DNA of 64,000 bases from JBELHR01 sp049606855 (GCA_049606855.1 JBMYVY010000008.1:1-64000); one strand, 5' to 3'. Shown: positions 7,859 to 16,607, numbered from the stretch's first letter. The notes: generated by a model not told the origin, from the sequence alone. Program-made: numbers and translations.

Positions 7859-7933
7859 ATGAACGCAAATAATACATGGACTTTTTTCTTTTATTACTTT
7901 TATTTTACAATAAAAGGGAGACTTCATGTGTAA
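7859..7933 (+). CDS. Phe/Tyr-rich leader peptide of the aromatic amino acid operon
   Basis: A 24-codon open frame (ATG 7859-7861, TAA 7931-7933) begins MNANNTWT, continues with FFFYYFYF at codons 9-16 and ends KGRLHV. Eight consecutive aromatic codons, five Phe and three Tyr, plus one Trp at codon 7, lie directly upstream of the genes for Phe and Tyr synthesis. The last codons lie inside the first arm (7918-7926) of an antiterminator hairpin. This is the geometry of E. coli pheL-type attenuation, so the peptide is read as a sensor of charged tRNA-Phe and tRNA-Tyr rather than as a functional protein. No Shine-Dalgarno site precedes it, as is common in this phylum. Confidence 0.85.
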   Translation: MNANNTWTFFFYYFYFTIKGRLHV

Positions 7934-7986
7934 TAATAATATTATAAATTAACATTGAAGTCTCGAGAAATCGGGACTTTTTTTTT
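7918..7986 (+). promoter_or_regulatory. Three-segment transcription attenuator controlling pheA operon
   Basis: Arm 1 gagacttca (7918-7926) can pair perfectly over 9 bp with arm 2 tgaagtctc (7956-7964). Arm 2 also overlaps the 5' side of a terminator: aagtctcga (7958-7966), loop gaaa, tcgggactt (7971-7979), then Ts to 7986. The two pairings exclude each other. A ribosome held at the Phe/Tyr codons (7883-7906) leaves arm 1 free, so the antiterminator forms. A ribosome that reaches the stop at 7931 covers arm 1, so the terminator forms. The U tract ends 3 nt before the pheA ATG, so the terminator hairpin could also hinder translation. Confidence 0.85.
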
Positions 7987-7989
7987 ACT

Positions 7990-8805
7990 ATGAAAGTAGC
8001 AATTCAGGGAATCAGGGGATCGTTCCACCACATTGTGGCTGACGATTATTTTCAAGATCAAATCGATTTGGTAGAGTGTATGTCCTTTGCGGCTATTCCT
8101 GAATTAATTTGTAACGGAGAGGTGTCGTATGGTGTAATGGCAATTGAAAATTCTATAGCTGGAGCGATTCTACCCAATTATGCATTAATCGATGAACATA
8201 ACTTAGCGATTGCAGGTGAATACTATCTTAATGTTCAGCATAATTTGTTGGCGCTGAAGGGGCAAGATATAATGGATATTAAAGAGGTGCATTCCCATCC
8301 TATGGCCCTATTGCAATGTAGAAGCTTTTTTAAGGCTTACCCCCATATCAAATTGGTTGAGGATACAGATACGGCTGATGTTGCAAAACGAATTCAAGAA
8401 AAGCAATTAAAGGGAATTGCGGCTATTGCAAGTGAATTGGCTGCTCAGGAATATGGACTAGAGGTTTTGGCCCCTGCTATTCAAACTGTAAAGGAAAATC
8501 AAACGCGATTCGTAATTGTAGAAGCGAGAGAATCGAAATATAATAGTTTGCCAAATAAGGCCAGTATTAAGTTTGGCTTAGAACACCGTAAAGGAGGTTT
8601 AGGAGAAGTTTTACTTGAGATTGCTGAAAACAATGTGAGTTTGACTAAGATACAATCGCTTCCGGTGATAGAAAATCCATGGGAATATGAGTTTTTTGCG
8701 GATTTAATTTTTGATAATTACCACGATTTCAAAAATGCGCTAATCGGTATTAAACCTAAAGTTAGTGGATATAAAATTTTGGGGGAATATATACAGAATA
8801 AATAA
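7990..8805 (+). CDS. pheA: Prephenate dehydratase
   Basis: Converts prephenate to phenylpyruvate in phenylalanine synthesis. This is the monofunctional form (271 residues) without a chorismate mutase domain, which here is fused to the DAHP synthase of the same operon. The catalytic domain spans about 1-180 with AIENSIAG and the T172-R173-F174 motif. The C-terminal ACT domain (about 193-270, with KGGLGEVL and the effector-type IQSLP) indicates feedback inhibition by phenylalanine. It is the first structural gene behind the Phe/Tyr attenuator and overlaps the next start as TAATG, suggesting translational coupling. Confidence 0.95.
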   Translation: MKVAIQGIRGSFHHIVADDYFQDQIDLVECMSFAAIPELICNGEVSYGVMAIENSIAGAILPNYALIDEHNLAIAGEYYLNVQHNLLALKGQDIMDIKEVHSHPMALLQCRSFFKAYPHIKLVEDTDTADVAKRIQEKQLKGIAAIASELAAQEYGLEVLAPAIQTVKENQTRFVIVEARESKYNSLPNKASIKFGLEHRKGGLGEVLLEIAENNVSLTKIQSLPVIENPWEYEFFADLIFDNYHDFKNALIGIKPKVSGYKILGEYIQNK

Positions 8806-9947
8806 TGAGAGAAGCAGATAGATTATCATCGGTAAAGGAGTATTACTTCTCTCGAAAGTTGCGAGAAGTTGCTCAACTTAAGGCATCAGGTAAGCCCATT
8901 ATTAATTTAGGAATTGGAAGTCCAGATTTGGCTCCTGCTCCTGAGGTAATTCAGGCTCTTAATGAAGCATCTTTACTTCATTCAAGTCATGGATATCAGA
9001 GTTACCAAGCACGTCCTGAATTAAGACAAGCGATGTCTGATTTTTATAAGACTCACTTTAAGGTCGATTTGAATCCGGATAATGAAATTTTACCTATGAT
9101 GGGGTCAAAGGAGGCGATCATGCATATTTCCATGGCCTTTTTGAATCCTGGAGATGAGGTTTTGATTCCGAATCCTGGCTATCCTACATACTCTTCTGTA
9201 ACTGAGTTGGTTGGTGCAACAGCACGAGTTTATACGCTAAATGAGTCAACAAATTGGAGTCCAGATTTAAAACAACTCGCAGCTCAAGATTTGTCAAAAG
9301 TAAAAATCATGTGGGTCAATTACCCAAATATGCCAACTGGCGCAAATGCAAGTATTGCGCTTTTTGAGGAATTGGTAAGCTTTGCAAAACAACATGAAAT
9401 ATTACTTATCAATGATAATCCTTATGCGTTCATTTTGAATGATAATCCTCAATCCCTATTGGAAATAGAGGGAGCTCTTGATCATTGTATGGAGCTGAAT
9501 TCTCTTTCAAAAGCCTTCAATATGGCTGGATGGAGAGTGGGAATGTTGTTGGGGAATGCTCAACGAATTAAATCGGTGTTAAAAGTGAAGTCCAATATGG
9601 ATTCTGGCATGTTTTTAGGTATTCAATACGGAGCTATTGCTGCACTTAATTTGCCGAATACGTGGTTTGAAAAAATCAATAAGGTTTATGCAGTGAGACG
9701 TGATTTGGCAGAGCAGATATTGGATCATTTGGGTTGTGTTTACGACAAGAATCAAGTAGGAATGTTTATTTGGGCTAAATGTGGAAGTGAAGATCAGGCA
9801 AAAGATCTTGTGGATAAGCTACTTTATCAGTACGATGTGTTTATCACCCCTGGAATGATTTTTGGTTCTACAGGAAATTCATATATCAGAATTTCCCTCT
9901 GTTCAAAAGAAGAAGATTTTAAAGAAGTATTAAAACGAATAGGATGA
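8805..9947 (+). CDS. Class I/II aminotransferase, probably aromatic/prephenate pathway
   Basis: A 380-residue fold-type I PLP aminotransferase. The Schiff-base lysine is K236 in NSLSKAFNMAGWRVG; other motifs are GIGSPDL near the N terminus, NPGYPTYSS and the PLP-anchoring NYPNMPTGA. The start ATG shares one base with the pheA stop and its 3' end overlaps tyrA by 4 bp. Between prephenate dehydratase and prephenate dehydrogenase it most likely transaminates phenylpyruvate and 4-hydroxyphenylpyruvate. Aspartate or methionine aminotransferase activity is also possible, since the subfamily cannot be fixed by eye. Confidence 0.85.
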   Translation: MREADRLSSVKEYYFSRKLREVAQLKASGKPIINLGIGSPDLAPAPEVIQALNEASLLHSSHGYQSYQARPELRQAMSDFYKTHFKVDLNPDNEILPMMGSKEAIMHISMAFLNPGDEVLIPNPGYPTYSSVTELVGATARVYTLNESTNWSPDLKQLAAQDLSKVKIMWVNYPNMPTGANASIALFEELVSFAKQHEILLINDNPYAFILNDNPQSLLEIEGALDHCMELNSLSKAFNMAGWRVGMLLGNAQRIKSVLKVKSNMDSGMFLGIQYGAIAALNLPNTWFEKINKVYAVRRDLAEQILDHLGCVYDKNQVGMFIWAKCGSEDQAKDLVDKLLYQYDVFITPGMIFGSTGNSYIRISLCSKEEDFKEVLKRIG

Positions 9948-10786
9948 AAATATTTGTTGTTGGGTTAGGACTTATAGGAGGTTCCATGGCGCTTGAGTTA
10001 AAGCAAAAAATGCATGCTGTTGTTTACGGCGTGGATTCAGATCCTGATCATATAGAAAAGGCTTTTGAATTAGGGATTATAGATAAAAAAGGGAGTTTGG
10101 ATCAAGTAGGTATTGCCGATATTGTAATTCTTGCTGTGCCAGTGGATGCATTAAAATATATTTTGCCTGAAATTTTGGACCACATCAGTAATGATGCTTT
10201 AGTATTGGATGTTGGTTCTACCAAATTAGGTATTGCAAAAGTAGTGGAAAATCACCCTAAAAGAGGGAATTTTGTAGCAGCTCACCCTATTGCAGGAACG
10301 GAATTTTCAGGACCTACTGCGGCTCATGTTGGTCTTTTTAATGAAAAGGTGAATATTATATGTGATAAGGATTTGAGCTCGGATGGGAGTTTGACCAAAG
10401 CCATGAATGTCTTTGGTTATTTAGGAATGAGAAACATCTTTATGAACTCCAAGGATCACGACAAGCATATAGCTTATGTGAGTCATATCTCACACATTAG
10501 TTCGTTTATGCTTGGAAAAACTGTTCTTGAGATTGAGCAAAATGAAAAAAACATATTTGACATGGCGGGCTCCGGATTCGAGTCCACTGTTAGATTGGCA
10601 AAGAGCTCTCCTGAGATGTGGAGCCCAATATTTTTGCAGAATAAAGAAAATGTCTTGCCGGCATTAAATGAATACATAAAGAATTTACAAGAATTTAAAG
10701 CTTTAATTGAAGAGAATGACCGTGAGGGCCTTCGCAATTCAATGGAAGAAACAAATCATATTAAAACTATTTTAAAAAATCTATAA
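9944..10786 (+). CDS. tyrA: Prephenate dehydrogenase
   Basis: Oxidatively decarboxylates prephenate to 4-hydroxyphenylpyruvate for tyrosine synthesis. The 280-residue protein starts with a Rossmann nucleotide loop (GLGLIGGS, residues 7-14). It carries the family HPIAGTEFSGP with the conserved His at about 114, and the HDKHIAYVSHISH segment in the helical dimerisation domain. No ACT or chorismate mutase domain is attached, so feedback control, if any, must come from elsewhere, such as the attenuator upstream of the operon. Its start overlaps the aminotransferase stop as ATGA. Confidence 0.94.
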   Translation: MKIFVVGLGLIGGSMALELKQKMHAVVYGVDSDPDHIEKAFELGIIDKKGSLDQVGIADIVILAVPVDALKYILPEILDHISNDALVLDVGSTKLGIAKVVENHPKRGNFVAAHPIAGTEFSGPTAAHVGLFNEKVNIICDKDLSSDGSLTKAMNVFGYLGMRNIFMNSKDHDKHIAYVSHISHISSFMLGKTVLEIEQNEKNIFDMAGSGFESTVRLAKSSPEMWSPIFLQNKENVLPALNEYIKNLQEFKALIEENDREGLRNSMEETNHIKTILKNL

Positions 10787-10790
10787 GGAG

Positions 10791-11873
10791 ATGGAAAACA
10801 AGAAAGAATTAAGAAATTGGCTAGATGAGATGCAATTGAATCATCCTTTAGTTATTGCAGGGCCTTGCTCAGCAGAGACAGAAGAACAGGTGTTGAAAAT
10901 TGCTCATGAATTGAAGAATACTGATGCTACAGTTTTCCGTGCTGGAGTTTGGAAGCCTAGAACCAGGCCAGGTGGATTTGAAGGAATTGGGGCCATTGCC
11001 TTACCTTGGTTACAGCGTGTAAAAAAGGAAACTGGAATGATGACAGCTGTTGAGGTAGCGAATGTTTCTCACGTTAAATTAGCTCTTGAGTTCGATGTTG
11101 ATATTTTATGGATTGGTGCACGTACAGCTGTAAACCCTTTTGCGGTTCAGGAAATTGCTGATGCATTAAACGGTACTGAAAAGATAGTTTTAATCAAAAA
11201 TCCAATTAATCCAGATTTGGCCTTGTGGTTAGGAGGAGTTGAGAGACTTTATACCGCCAATATTAAAAATCTAGGAGTTATTCACAGAGGGTTTTCTTCC
11301 TATAAAAAGACCAAGTTTAGAAATGTTCCACAATGGCAAATACCAATTGCTTTAAAACAACGTTTCCCAGACCTACCAATTATTAATGATCCATCGCATA
11401 TTTGTGGAAATCGTGAGATGATTGAAGAAGTCTCTCAAGTTGCATTAGACTTGAATTTTGATGGCTTGATGATTGAAACTCATTGCGATCCTGATAATGC
11501 ATGGTCCGATGCTGCTCAGCAAATTAAACCAGAGCGTCTAGTGGAAATCATGAGCGATTTGAAGGTTCGTGAACCTAAGGCAGAAGGAGAGGCTCTTGAG
11601 GAATTGAATGAGTTGAGAAATGAGATTGATATAATTGATGAGCATATTCTTCAGACGCTTGTTGAGCGCATGGAGGTGTCTAAAAAAATAGGTCTTGTTA
11701 AAAAAGAACAAAATGTCGCCATTCTTCAGAATAAACGATGGGCTGATTTGTTAGGACAACGTGTTGAAAAAGGAGAAGGTCTTGGCCTTTCAAAAGAATT
11801 CCTAGAGCGTCTTTACAAAGCTATTCACCAAGAATCTATCAATCAACAAGAACAAGTTATTGGAGAAGAATAG
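10791..11873 (+). CDS. Bifunctional DAHP synthase / chorismate mutase
   Basis: A 360-residue fusion of the first shikimate-pathway enzyme with the branch-point mutase. Residues about 1-255 form a KDO8PS-like (type I-beta) DAHP synthase: VIAGPCSAE, FRAGVWKPRTRPGGFEG, WIGARTAVNPF and NDPSHICGNRE are visible. Residues about 265-345 form an AroQ-type chorismate mutase (LNELRNEIDIIDEHIL, then ERMEVSKKIGLVKK). This domain order is known in Bacteroidota and some Firmicutes, where the mutase domain mediates prephenate or chorismate feedback. It follows tyrA by 4 bp. With pheA and tyrA it makes the operon self-contained from carbon entry to both keto acids. Confidence 0.94.
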   Translation: MENKKELRNWLDEMQLNHPLVIAGPCSAETEEQVLKIAHELKNTDATVFRAGVWKPRTRPGGFEGIGAIALPWLQRVKKETGMMTAVEVANVSHVKLALEFDVDILWIGARTAVNPFAVQEIADALNGTEKIVLIKNPINPDLALWLGGVERLYTANIKNLGVIHRGFSSYKKTKFRNVPQWQIPIALKQRFPDLPIINDPSHICGNREMIEEVSQVALDLNFDGLMIETHCDPDNAWSDAAQQIKPERLVEIMSDLKVREPKAEGEALEELNELRNEIDIIDEHILQTLVERMEVSKKIGLVKKEQNVAILQNKRWADLLGQRVEKGEGLGLSKEFLERLYKAIHQESINQQEQVIGEE

Positions 11874-11898
11874 ATAAATTTTACGGATATTTGCAAGC

Positions 11899-12822
11899 AT
11901 GACAGGAGTAGTTATAAAATCTACAGGAAGTTGGTATGAGGTTCGTACTGATGAAAATGAACTCATTGCTTGCAGGATACCGGGTAAATTCCGAATAAAA
12001 GGAATTAAAAGTACCAATCCTGTCGCTGTTGGGGATCTAGTTGACTTTGAGCTAGAACCCAACAAAGACACGGGGGTAATTACACAGATTCAAGAGCGGA
12101 AAAATTTTATCGTTCGAAAAAGTGTAAATCTCTCCAAGAGAACTCATATTATTGCTTCAAATATCGACCGCGCCTTCTTAATCGCAACAGTGGTCAATCC
12201 AGTTACCTTTACCAGCTTCATCGATCGATTCTTGACGAGTGCTCGTGCCTATAGGATCCCTGTGGTGTTAGTCTTTAATAAGGTAGATGCTTATGGTGAT
12301 GAGGCTTTGGGAGAGTTAGAAGAGCTTTTGGATATCTATGAGGAAATAGGGTATAAATGCTTAGTTCTGTCTGCAAAAACAGGAGAGGGAATTGATGAGC
12401 TTCAAGAGTTAATGCAAGATAAAGTAACCCTCTTTTCAGGGCACTCTGGGGTTGGAAAATCAACTTTGATCAATGTGCTTGAACCCGAGTTAGATATTAA
12501 GACCTCTGAGATTTCTGAACAACATAAGCAAGGACAACACACGACTACCTTTGCAGAAATGCATCCATTGAGTTTTGGAGGGTATATTATTGATACTCCA
12601 GGAATTAGAGGGTTTGGAGTTGTAGATTTTGAACCTCATGAAGTAGGGGATTATTTTCCTGAAATATTTGCGGTAAAGGGTGAGTGTAAATTCAATAATT
12701 GTCTTCACATAGAAGAACCAAAATGCGCAGTTAAGGATGCTGTTGAGCATGGAATTATTGCACATTCAAGATATCGATCTTATCTGCAGATGGTTCAAGG
12801 AGAAGATGAAATCTATCGCTAA
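11899..12822 (+). CDS. rsgA: Small ribosomal subunit biogenesis GTPase RsgA
   Basis: A circularly permuted GTPase that acts late in 30S maturation. After the N-terminal OB fold the G motifs appear in permuted order: G4 N127-K-V-D130, G1 GHSGVGKST (181-189), then G3 DTPG. The C-terminal zinc knuckle is complete (C263, C268, H270, C276). The 307-residue length is normal. It lies 25 bp after the aromatic operon and its stop shares a base with the dtd start (TAATG). It is thus probably cotranscribed with dtd and perhaps with read-through from the aromatic genes. Confidence 0.96.
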   Translation: MTGVVIKSTGSWYEVRTDENELIACRIPGKFRIKGIKSTNPVAVGDLVDFELEPNKDTGVITQIQERKNFIVRKSVNLSKRTHIIASNIDRAFLIATVVNPVTFTSFIDRFLTSARAYRIPVVLVFNKVDAYGDEALGELEELLDIYEEIGYKCLVLSAKTGEGIDELQELMQDKVTLFSGHSGVGKSTLINVLEPELDIKTSEISEQHKQGQHTTTFAEMHPLSFGGYIIDTPGIRGFGVVDFEPHEVGDYFPEIFAVKGECKFNNCLHIEEPKCAVKDAVEHGIIAHSRYRSYLQMVQGEDEIYR

Positions 12823-13274
12823 TGAAAGTAGTTGTTCAAAGAGTTAGTGAAGCCTCTGTAGTTTCTGATGGAGTATTAACAGCGGAGATAGGAATAGGAT
12901 TGTTGGTGCTTGTTGGGGTTACTCATGATGACACGAAAGAAGACGTCGATTGGCTCGTGAATAAAGTAATTAATCAACGGATATTTAATGATGATCATGG
13001 GGTGATGAATAGGTCGCTTCTAGATGTAGACGGAGGTCTTATTGTGGTCAGTCAGTTTACGCTTCAGGCCAGTACAAAAAAGGGGCATAGACCTTCCTAT
13101 ATGAATGCAGCCAAACACGATCTTGCAGTGCCTTTGTATGAATACTTTAAGGTTTTGGCGAGTAAAAAACTTAAAAAAATTGTCGGATCAGGAATATTTG
13201 GCTCTGACATGAAGGTTTCCTTAGTAAATGACGGTCCGGTAACCCTTGTTATGGACTCAAAAAACAGAATTTAA
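12822..13274 (+). CDS. dtd: D-aminoacyl-tRNA deacylase
   Basis: Removes D-amino acids mischarged on tRNA, notably D-Tyr. The 150-residue protein has both active-site motifs of the DTD family: SQFTL and the C-terminal GPVT cis-proline motif (NDGPVTLVM). Length is standard. It overlaps rsgA by one base, and such coupling of rsgA with dtd fits translation-quality functions. Confidence 0.95.
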   Translation: MKVVVQRVSEASVVSDGVLTAEIGIGLLVLVGVTHDDTKEDVDWLVNKVINQRIFNDDHGVMNRSLLDVDGGLIVVSQFTLQASTKKGHRPSYMNAAKHDLAVPLYEYFKVLASKKLKKIVGSGIFGSDMKVSLVNDGPVTLVMDSKNRI

Positions 13275-13299
13275 TTCTTATCTTTCTTAAAAAAAATTG

Positions 13300-15225
13300 A
13301 TGAAAATTAAAACTCTTGCCCTGCTATTGTTCTTTTTGACAACTGGATTATTCGCTCAAAATGTTGATTCCTTGGATGTTGTTGATAAAGAGCTTTTAAA
13401 AAGGGTTTATTACCCAGAAGACCCAGAAGTTCCGGCTTACTATCAATTTAAAAGGAAGAAAACTTTTTTTAGGAAAAGATCAGGTAGAGTAGAGCAAGTT
13501 ACTATTATTCATGAAAGACTTCAGATATTTAGCGCAGAAGGTTATGACTTTGCAAGTGTAAACCTCCAGCTTTTATCTTTCAATGATCGTCGAGAACGGC
13601 TGTTGGATTTTCAAGGTATGACCTATAATCTCGACGATAATGGAGAAATTCTTTATACTCCAATTGACATGCAAAGCATACTCACCACTGATTTGGGGCA
13701 GAATTTTGTAAGCAAATCCTTTACTATGCCGCAAGTGAACATCGGTTCTATAATTGAATACAAGTATGTTGTAGTTTCTCCCTTTCTGTTTGATATCTCG
13801 GCAGTTGAGGTGCAAAGCATTATTCCCGTTGAGGAGTTGGCTGTAGAAGTTGCCGTATTGGATGCTCAGAAAGTTAATATTTTTCAAAAGGGATTATACG
13901 ATTTTAAAATTCGTGTAGATACTCTGATAAGTCCAGGTTTTGCGCGACCGATAAGAAATTTCACTATCTACGAACAGGATGTTCCAGCAATGATCGAAGA
14001 GCCTTTAATGGGGAGTATGGATCTTTATATTTCAACACTGGAGTTTGACGTGTTTGGATACGTTCAGCCTGAACTGGGGATTTCTGAGGAGTTTCCCCAT
14101 ACTTGGGAAAAGGTCTTGAGTCAATACATATCGAATGATGATTACCGTTATGCTCAAAAGCCTAGAAGTTTTTATGAAGACGAATTGGTTCGGTCCGATA
14201 GTATTGAGGGAGCAATGAATTTGGTTAGAGAGAAAATTCAATGGAATGAGCGATTTGGTGCGGTTCCTGATTATGGTATTAGAGATGCTTATAGGCTTAA
14301 AAAAGGGAATGTAGCAGATATAAATTTGGCACTTTTATCCATGCTTCGATCTCTTGATATTGAATGTTATCCCGTATTTACATCTTCTAAGTTTAATGGA
14401 CCGATTTTATTTCCAAAAAGTGATGCCTTAGACTATGTTCTTGTTGCTGTGAAATCAGCAGATAACTATATCTATTTAGACGCAAGTGATAAATACGCAG
14501 GAATTAATGACCTTCCAAATTGGATATTAAACTCGGAAGCATTCATTGTGAAATCAAAAAAAGAGATAGAACGAGTTGTTTTAAATAGTAGTTCACCTGG
14601 TATCAGTACAAGCTTGTTGAGTTATGAGATACGTGATAATGGAAGTGTCAGCGGAAAGTTACAAAGACGCCTGATGAATTATTTTGCTGCGGATTTTAGA
14701 GCAGAATATGATGAGAATTACAATCCCTATCTAGGCGATATGAAGTTAGATTCATTAGATGTTAAAAACACAGATTTGGTATTTGAACCAATTTTGGAAT
14801 ACATCACATTTAGTGGTGATCAGGATATCGTAATAAGTGAGAATCAAATTTCTTTCCTACCCTTGTTATTTGAATCAATTCAAGATCAAATTTTTGAATC
14901 CGAAACTAGAATTACTCCTATAGAATTTGGAAATAGATTCAATCAGCGCTATGTAGTTCAGGTTAAACTTCCTGAGAATTATATAATTAAAAGCGAAGCT
15001 GTCAATACGAGTTATAAGTTGCCAGACAATCTTGGGCAAATCGATTTTGAAAGCTCGTCTATTGAGAATCAGTATAAATTAATTTTGAATTTCCAGATCA
15101 ATAGTCCGGTAATTTCAGTTGATTATTACCCGTATTTAGTTCGTTATTTTGATTTTTTAATTAAACATACTAATGAAAAAGTAGTTTTCGCCAAAGCCTC
15201 TGAAAGTAGTGTTGGTTTAGAATAG
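13300..15225 (+). CDS. Secreted DUF3857 protein with degenerate transglutaminase-like domain
   Basis: A 641-residue exported protein with signal peptide (MKIKTLALLLFFLTTGLFAQ). The ATG at 13300 is preferred over a TTG three bases upstream. Residues about 50-220 match DUF3857, a beta-rich domain common in Bacteroidota envelope proteins. Residues about 270-380 resemble a transglutaminase core, but the segment that normally holds the nucleophile reads GNVADINLALLSML, without the cysteine. It is therefore probably not a protease or cross-linking enzyme. The C-terminal third is beta-rich. Function is unknown; it follows dtd by 25 bp and ends at a terminator. Confidence 0.75.
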   Translation: MKIKTLALLLFFLTTGLFAQNVDSLDVVDKELLKRVYYPEDPEVPAYYQFKRKKTFFRKRSGRVEQVTIIHERLQIFSAEGYDFASVNLQLLSFNDRRERLLDFQGMTYNLDDNGEILYTPIDMQSILTTDLGQNFVSKSFTMPQVNIGSIIEYKYVVVSPFLFDISAVEVQSIIPVEELAVEVAVLDAQKVNIFQKGLYDFKIRVDTLISPGFARPIRNFTIYEQDVPAMIEEPLMGSMDLYISTLEFDVFGYVQPELGISEEFPHTWEKVLSQYISNDDYRYAQKPRSFYEDELVRSDSIEGAMNLVREKIQWNERFGAVPDYGIRDAYRLKKGNVADINLALLSMLRSLDIECYPVFTSSKFNGPILFPKSDALDYVLVAVKSADNYIYLDASDKYAGINDLPNWILNSEAFIVKSKKEIERVVLNSSSPGISTSLLSYEIRDNGSVSGKLQRRLMNYFAADFRAEYDENYNPYLGDMKLDSLDVKNTDLVFEPILEYITFSGDQDIVISENQISFLPLLFESIQDQIFESETRITPIEFGNRFNQRYVVQVKLPENYIIKSEAVNTSYKLPDNLGQIDFESSSIENQYKLILNFQINSPVISVDYYPYLVRYFDFLIKHTNEKVVFAKASESSVGLE

Positions 15226-15247
15226 TCTTCGGAATAATTTAAATTAT

Positions 15248-15288
15248 AAGCCATGTTTCAGTAAAATATTCTGAGATATGGCTTTTGT
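15248..15288 (+). terminator. Terminator after the DUF3857 gene
   Basis: Stem aagccat (15248-15254)/atggctt (15278-15284), with an inner tttcag/ctgaga continuation, ends in a T-rich run. It closes the run of genes that starts at the pheA attenuator. Confidence 0.7.
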
Positions 15289-15373
15289 TTTGTATGCCCT
15301 TCTTTAAATCCATAATAATTTAGATTATTGTTTTGTAATACTTTATTTTTATAGTGTATTAAACTATAATATT

Positions 15374-16588
15374 ATGAAGCCACAGGATAAAATACAAGAT
15401 TTACAGTTTTTTGGAGAATTTGGAGGAGTGAATCCTTCTATTTCGGATTCAGCAACATTTACTTTCATGGCTGCAAAAACCATGTCGGATACCTTCGAAG
15501 GAAATACTGAAGGATGTTACTTATATTCAAGGCATACGAGCCCAAGTAACTTGCATTTAGGACAGGCATTGGCTGCGATGGAGGGTAGTGAAGCAGCTCA
15601 TGTAACCGGTTCTGGTATGGGAGCAATTACTTCGGTACTGATGCATTTGTGTCACACTGGTGCCCATGTGGTGAGTTCAAGAACAATTTATGGAGGAACC
15701 TATGCCTTTTTAAAGAACTTTTTTCCAAAATATGGAGTGTCAACGAGTTTTGTGGATATTACAGATTTGAAGGCAGTAGAAAATGCAATCACTGAAGATA
15801 CCAAGGTTTTGTACTGTGAGACAGTATCTAACCCGCTTTTGGAAGTGGCTGACCTTAGAGCCTTATCAAAATTGGCAAAAAAGCATGGAATCCCTTTAGT
15901 AGTAGATAATACCTTTAGTCCGTTAATGGTAAGCCCTCTAGAGCTTGGTGCAGATATTTGTATTCACAGTTTGACTAAGTTTATCAATGGAACTAATGAT
16001 GCCGTTGGAGGAGTGATTTGTGCTTCTGAAGAATTTATTAATGATATCAAGAATGTTAACGATGGGGCTGCCATGTTATATGGTCCTGTTATGGATGCCA
16101 TGCGTGCAGCGTCAATCCTTAAGAATTTAAGAACCTTACCGATAAGAATGCAAAAGCATTCGTCTAATGCCCAGTACTTGGCGGAAGGATTTGAATCACT
16201 TGGAATGAGAGTGGTTTATCCAGGTCTGAGTTCGCATCCGGGTCATGAGACTCTTTCTGAGCAACTCAATGCTGGATATGGTTTTGGCGGTTTGATGACC
16301 TTGGACTTCGGAAGTTTAGATTTGGCAAATAAAGCAATGGAATTAATGCAAGAACGCAACCTTGGTTATTTGGCTGTGAGTTTAGGCTTTTATAAAACTT
16401 TATTTTCAGCTTCAGGAAGTTCTACTTCTTCAGAAATCCCTATGGATGAACAAGAAGAAATGGGTCTTACTGATGGTCTAGTCCGTTTTTCTATCGGTCT
16501 GGATGCTGATATTGAACGAACTTTTCAAGGCATGAAATTATGTTTTGAAGAGTTGGGAATCCTTAAAAAATTAGCAACTTTCGAATAA
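15374..16588 (+). CDS. Cys/Met-metabolism PLP enzyme, methionine gamma-lyase-like
   Basis: A 404-residue fold-type I PLP enzyme of the trans-sulfuration family. The cofactor lysine lies in HSLTKFINGTNDAVGG, the PLP aspartate in VVDNTFSPL, and SRHTSPSN marks the substrate and tetramer region. The active-site tyrosine is in YGGTYAFL. Methionine gamma-lyases usually have Cys in this loop (YGCT), but here it is Gly. Cystathionine gamma-synthase/lyase or another sulfur amino-acid lyase activity is therefore equally possible. It is a single gene with its own terminator, upstream of nhaC. Confidence 0.82.
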   Translation: MKPQDKIQDLQFFGEFGGVNPSISDSATFTFMAAKTMSDTFEGNTEGCYLYSRHTSPSNLHLGQALAAMEGSEAAHVTGSGMGAITSVLMHLCHTGAHVVSSRTIYGGTYAFLKNFFPKYGVSTSFVDITDLKAVENAITEDTKVLYCETVSNPLLEVADLRALSKLAKKHGIPLVVDNTFSPLMVSPLELGADICIHSLTKFINGTNDAVGGVICASEEFINDIKNVNDGAAMLYGPVMDAMRAASILKNLRTLPIRMQKHSSNAQYLAEGFESLGMRVVYPGLSSHPGHETLSEQLNAGYGFGGLMTLDFGSLDLANKAMELMQERNLGYLAVSLGFYKTLFSASGSSTSSEIPMDEQEEMGLTDGLVRFSIGLDADIERTFQGMKLCFEELGILKKLATFE

Positions 16589-16607
16589 TTGTTTAAATTT
16601 ACTTTCA

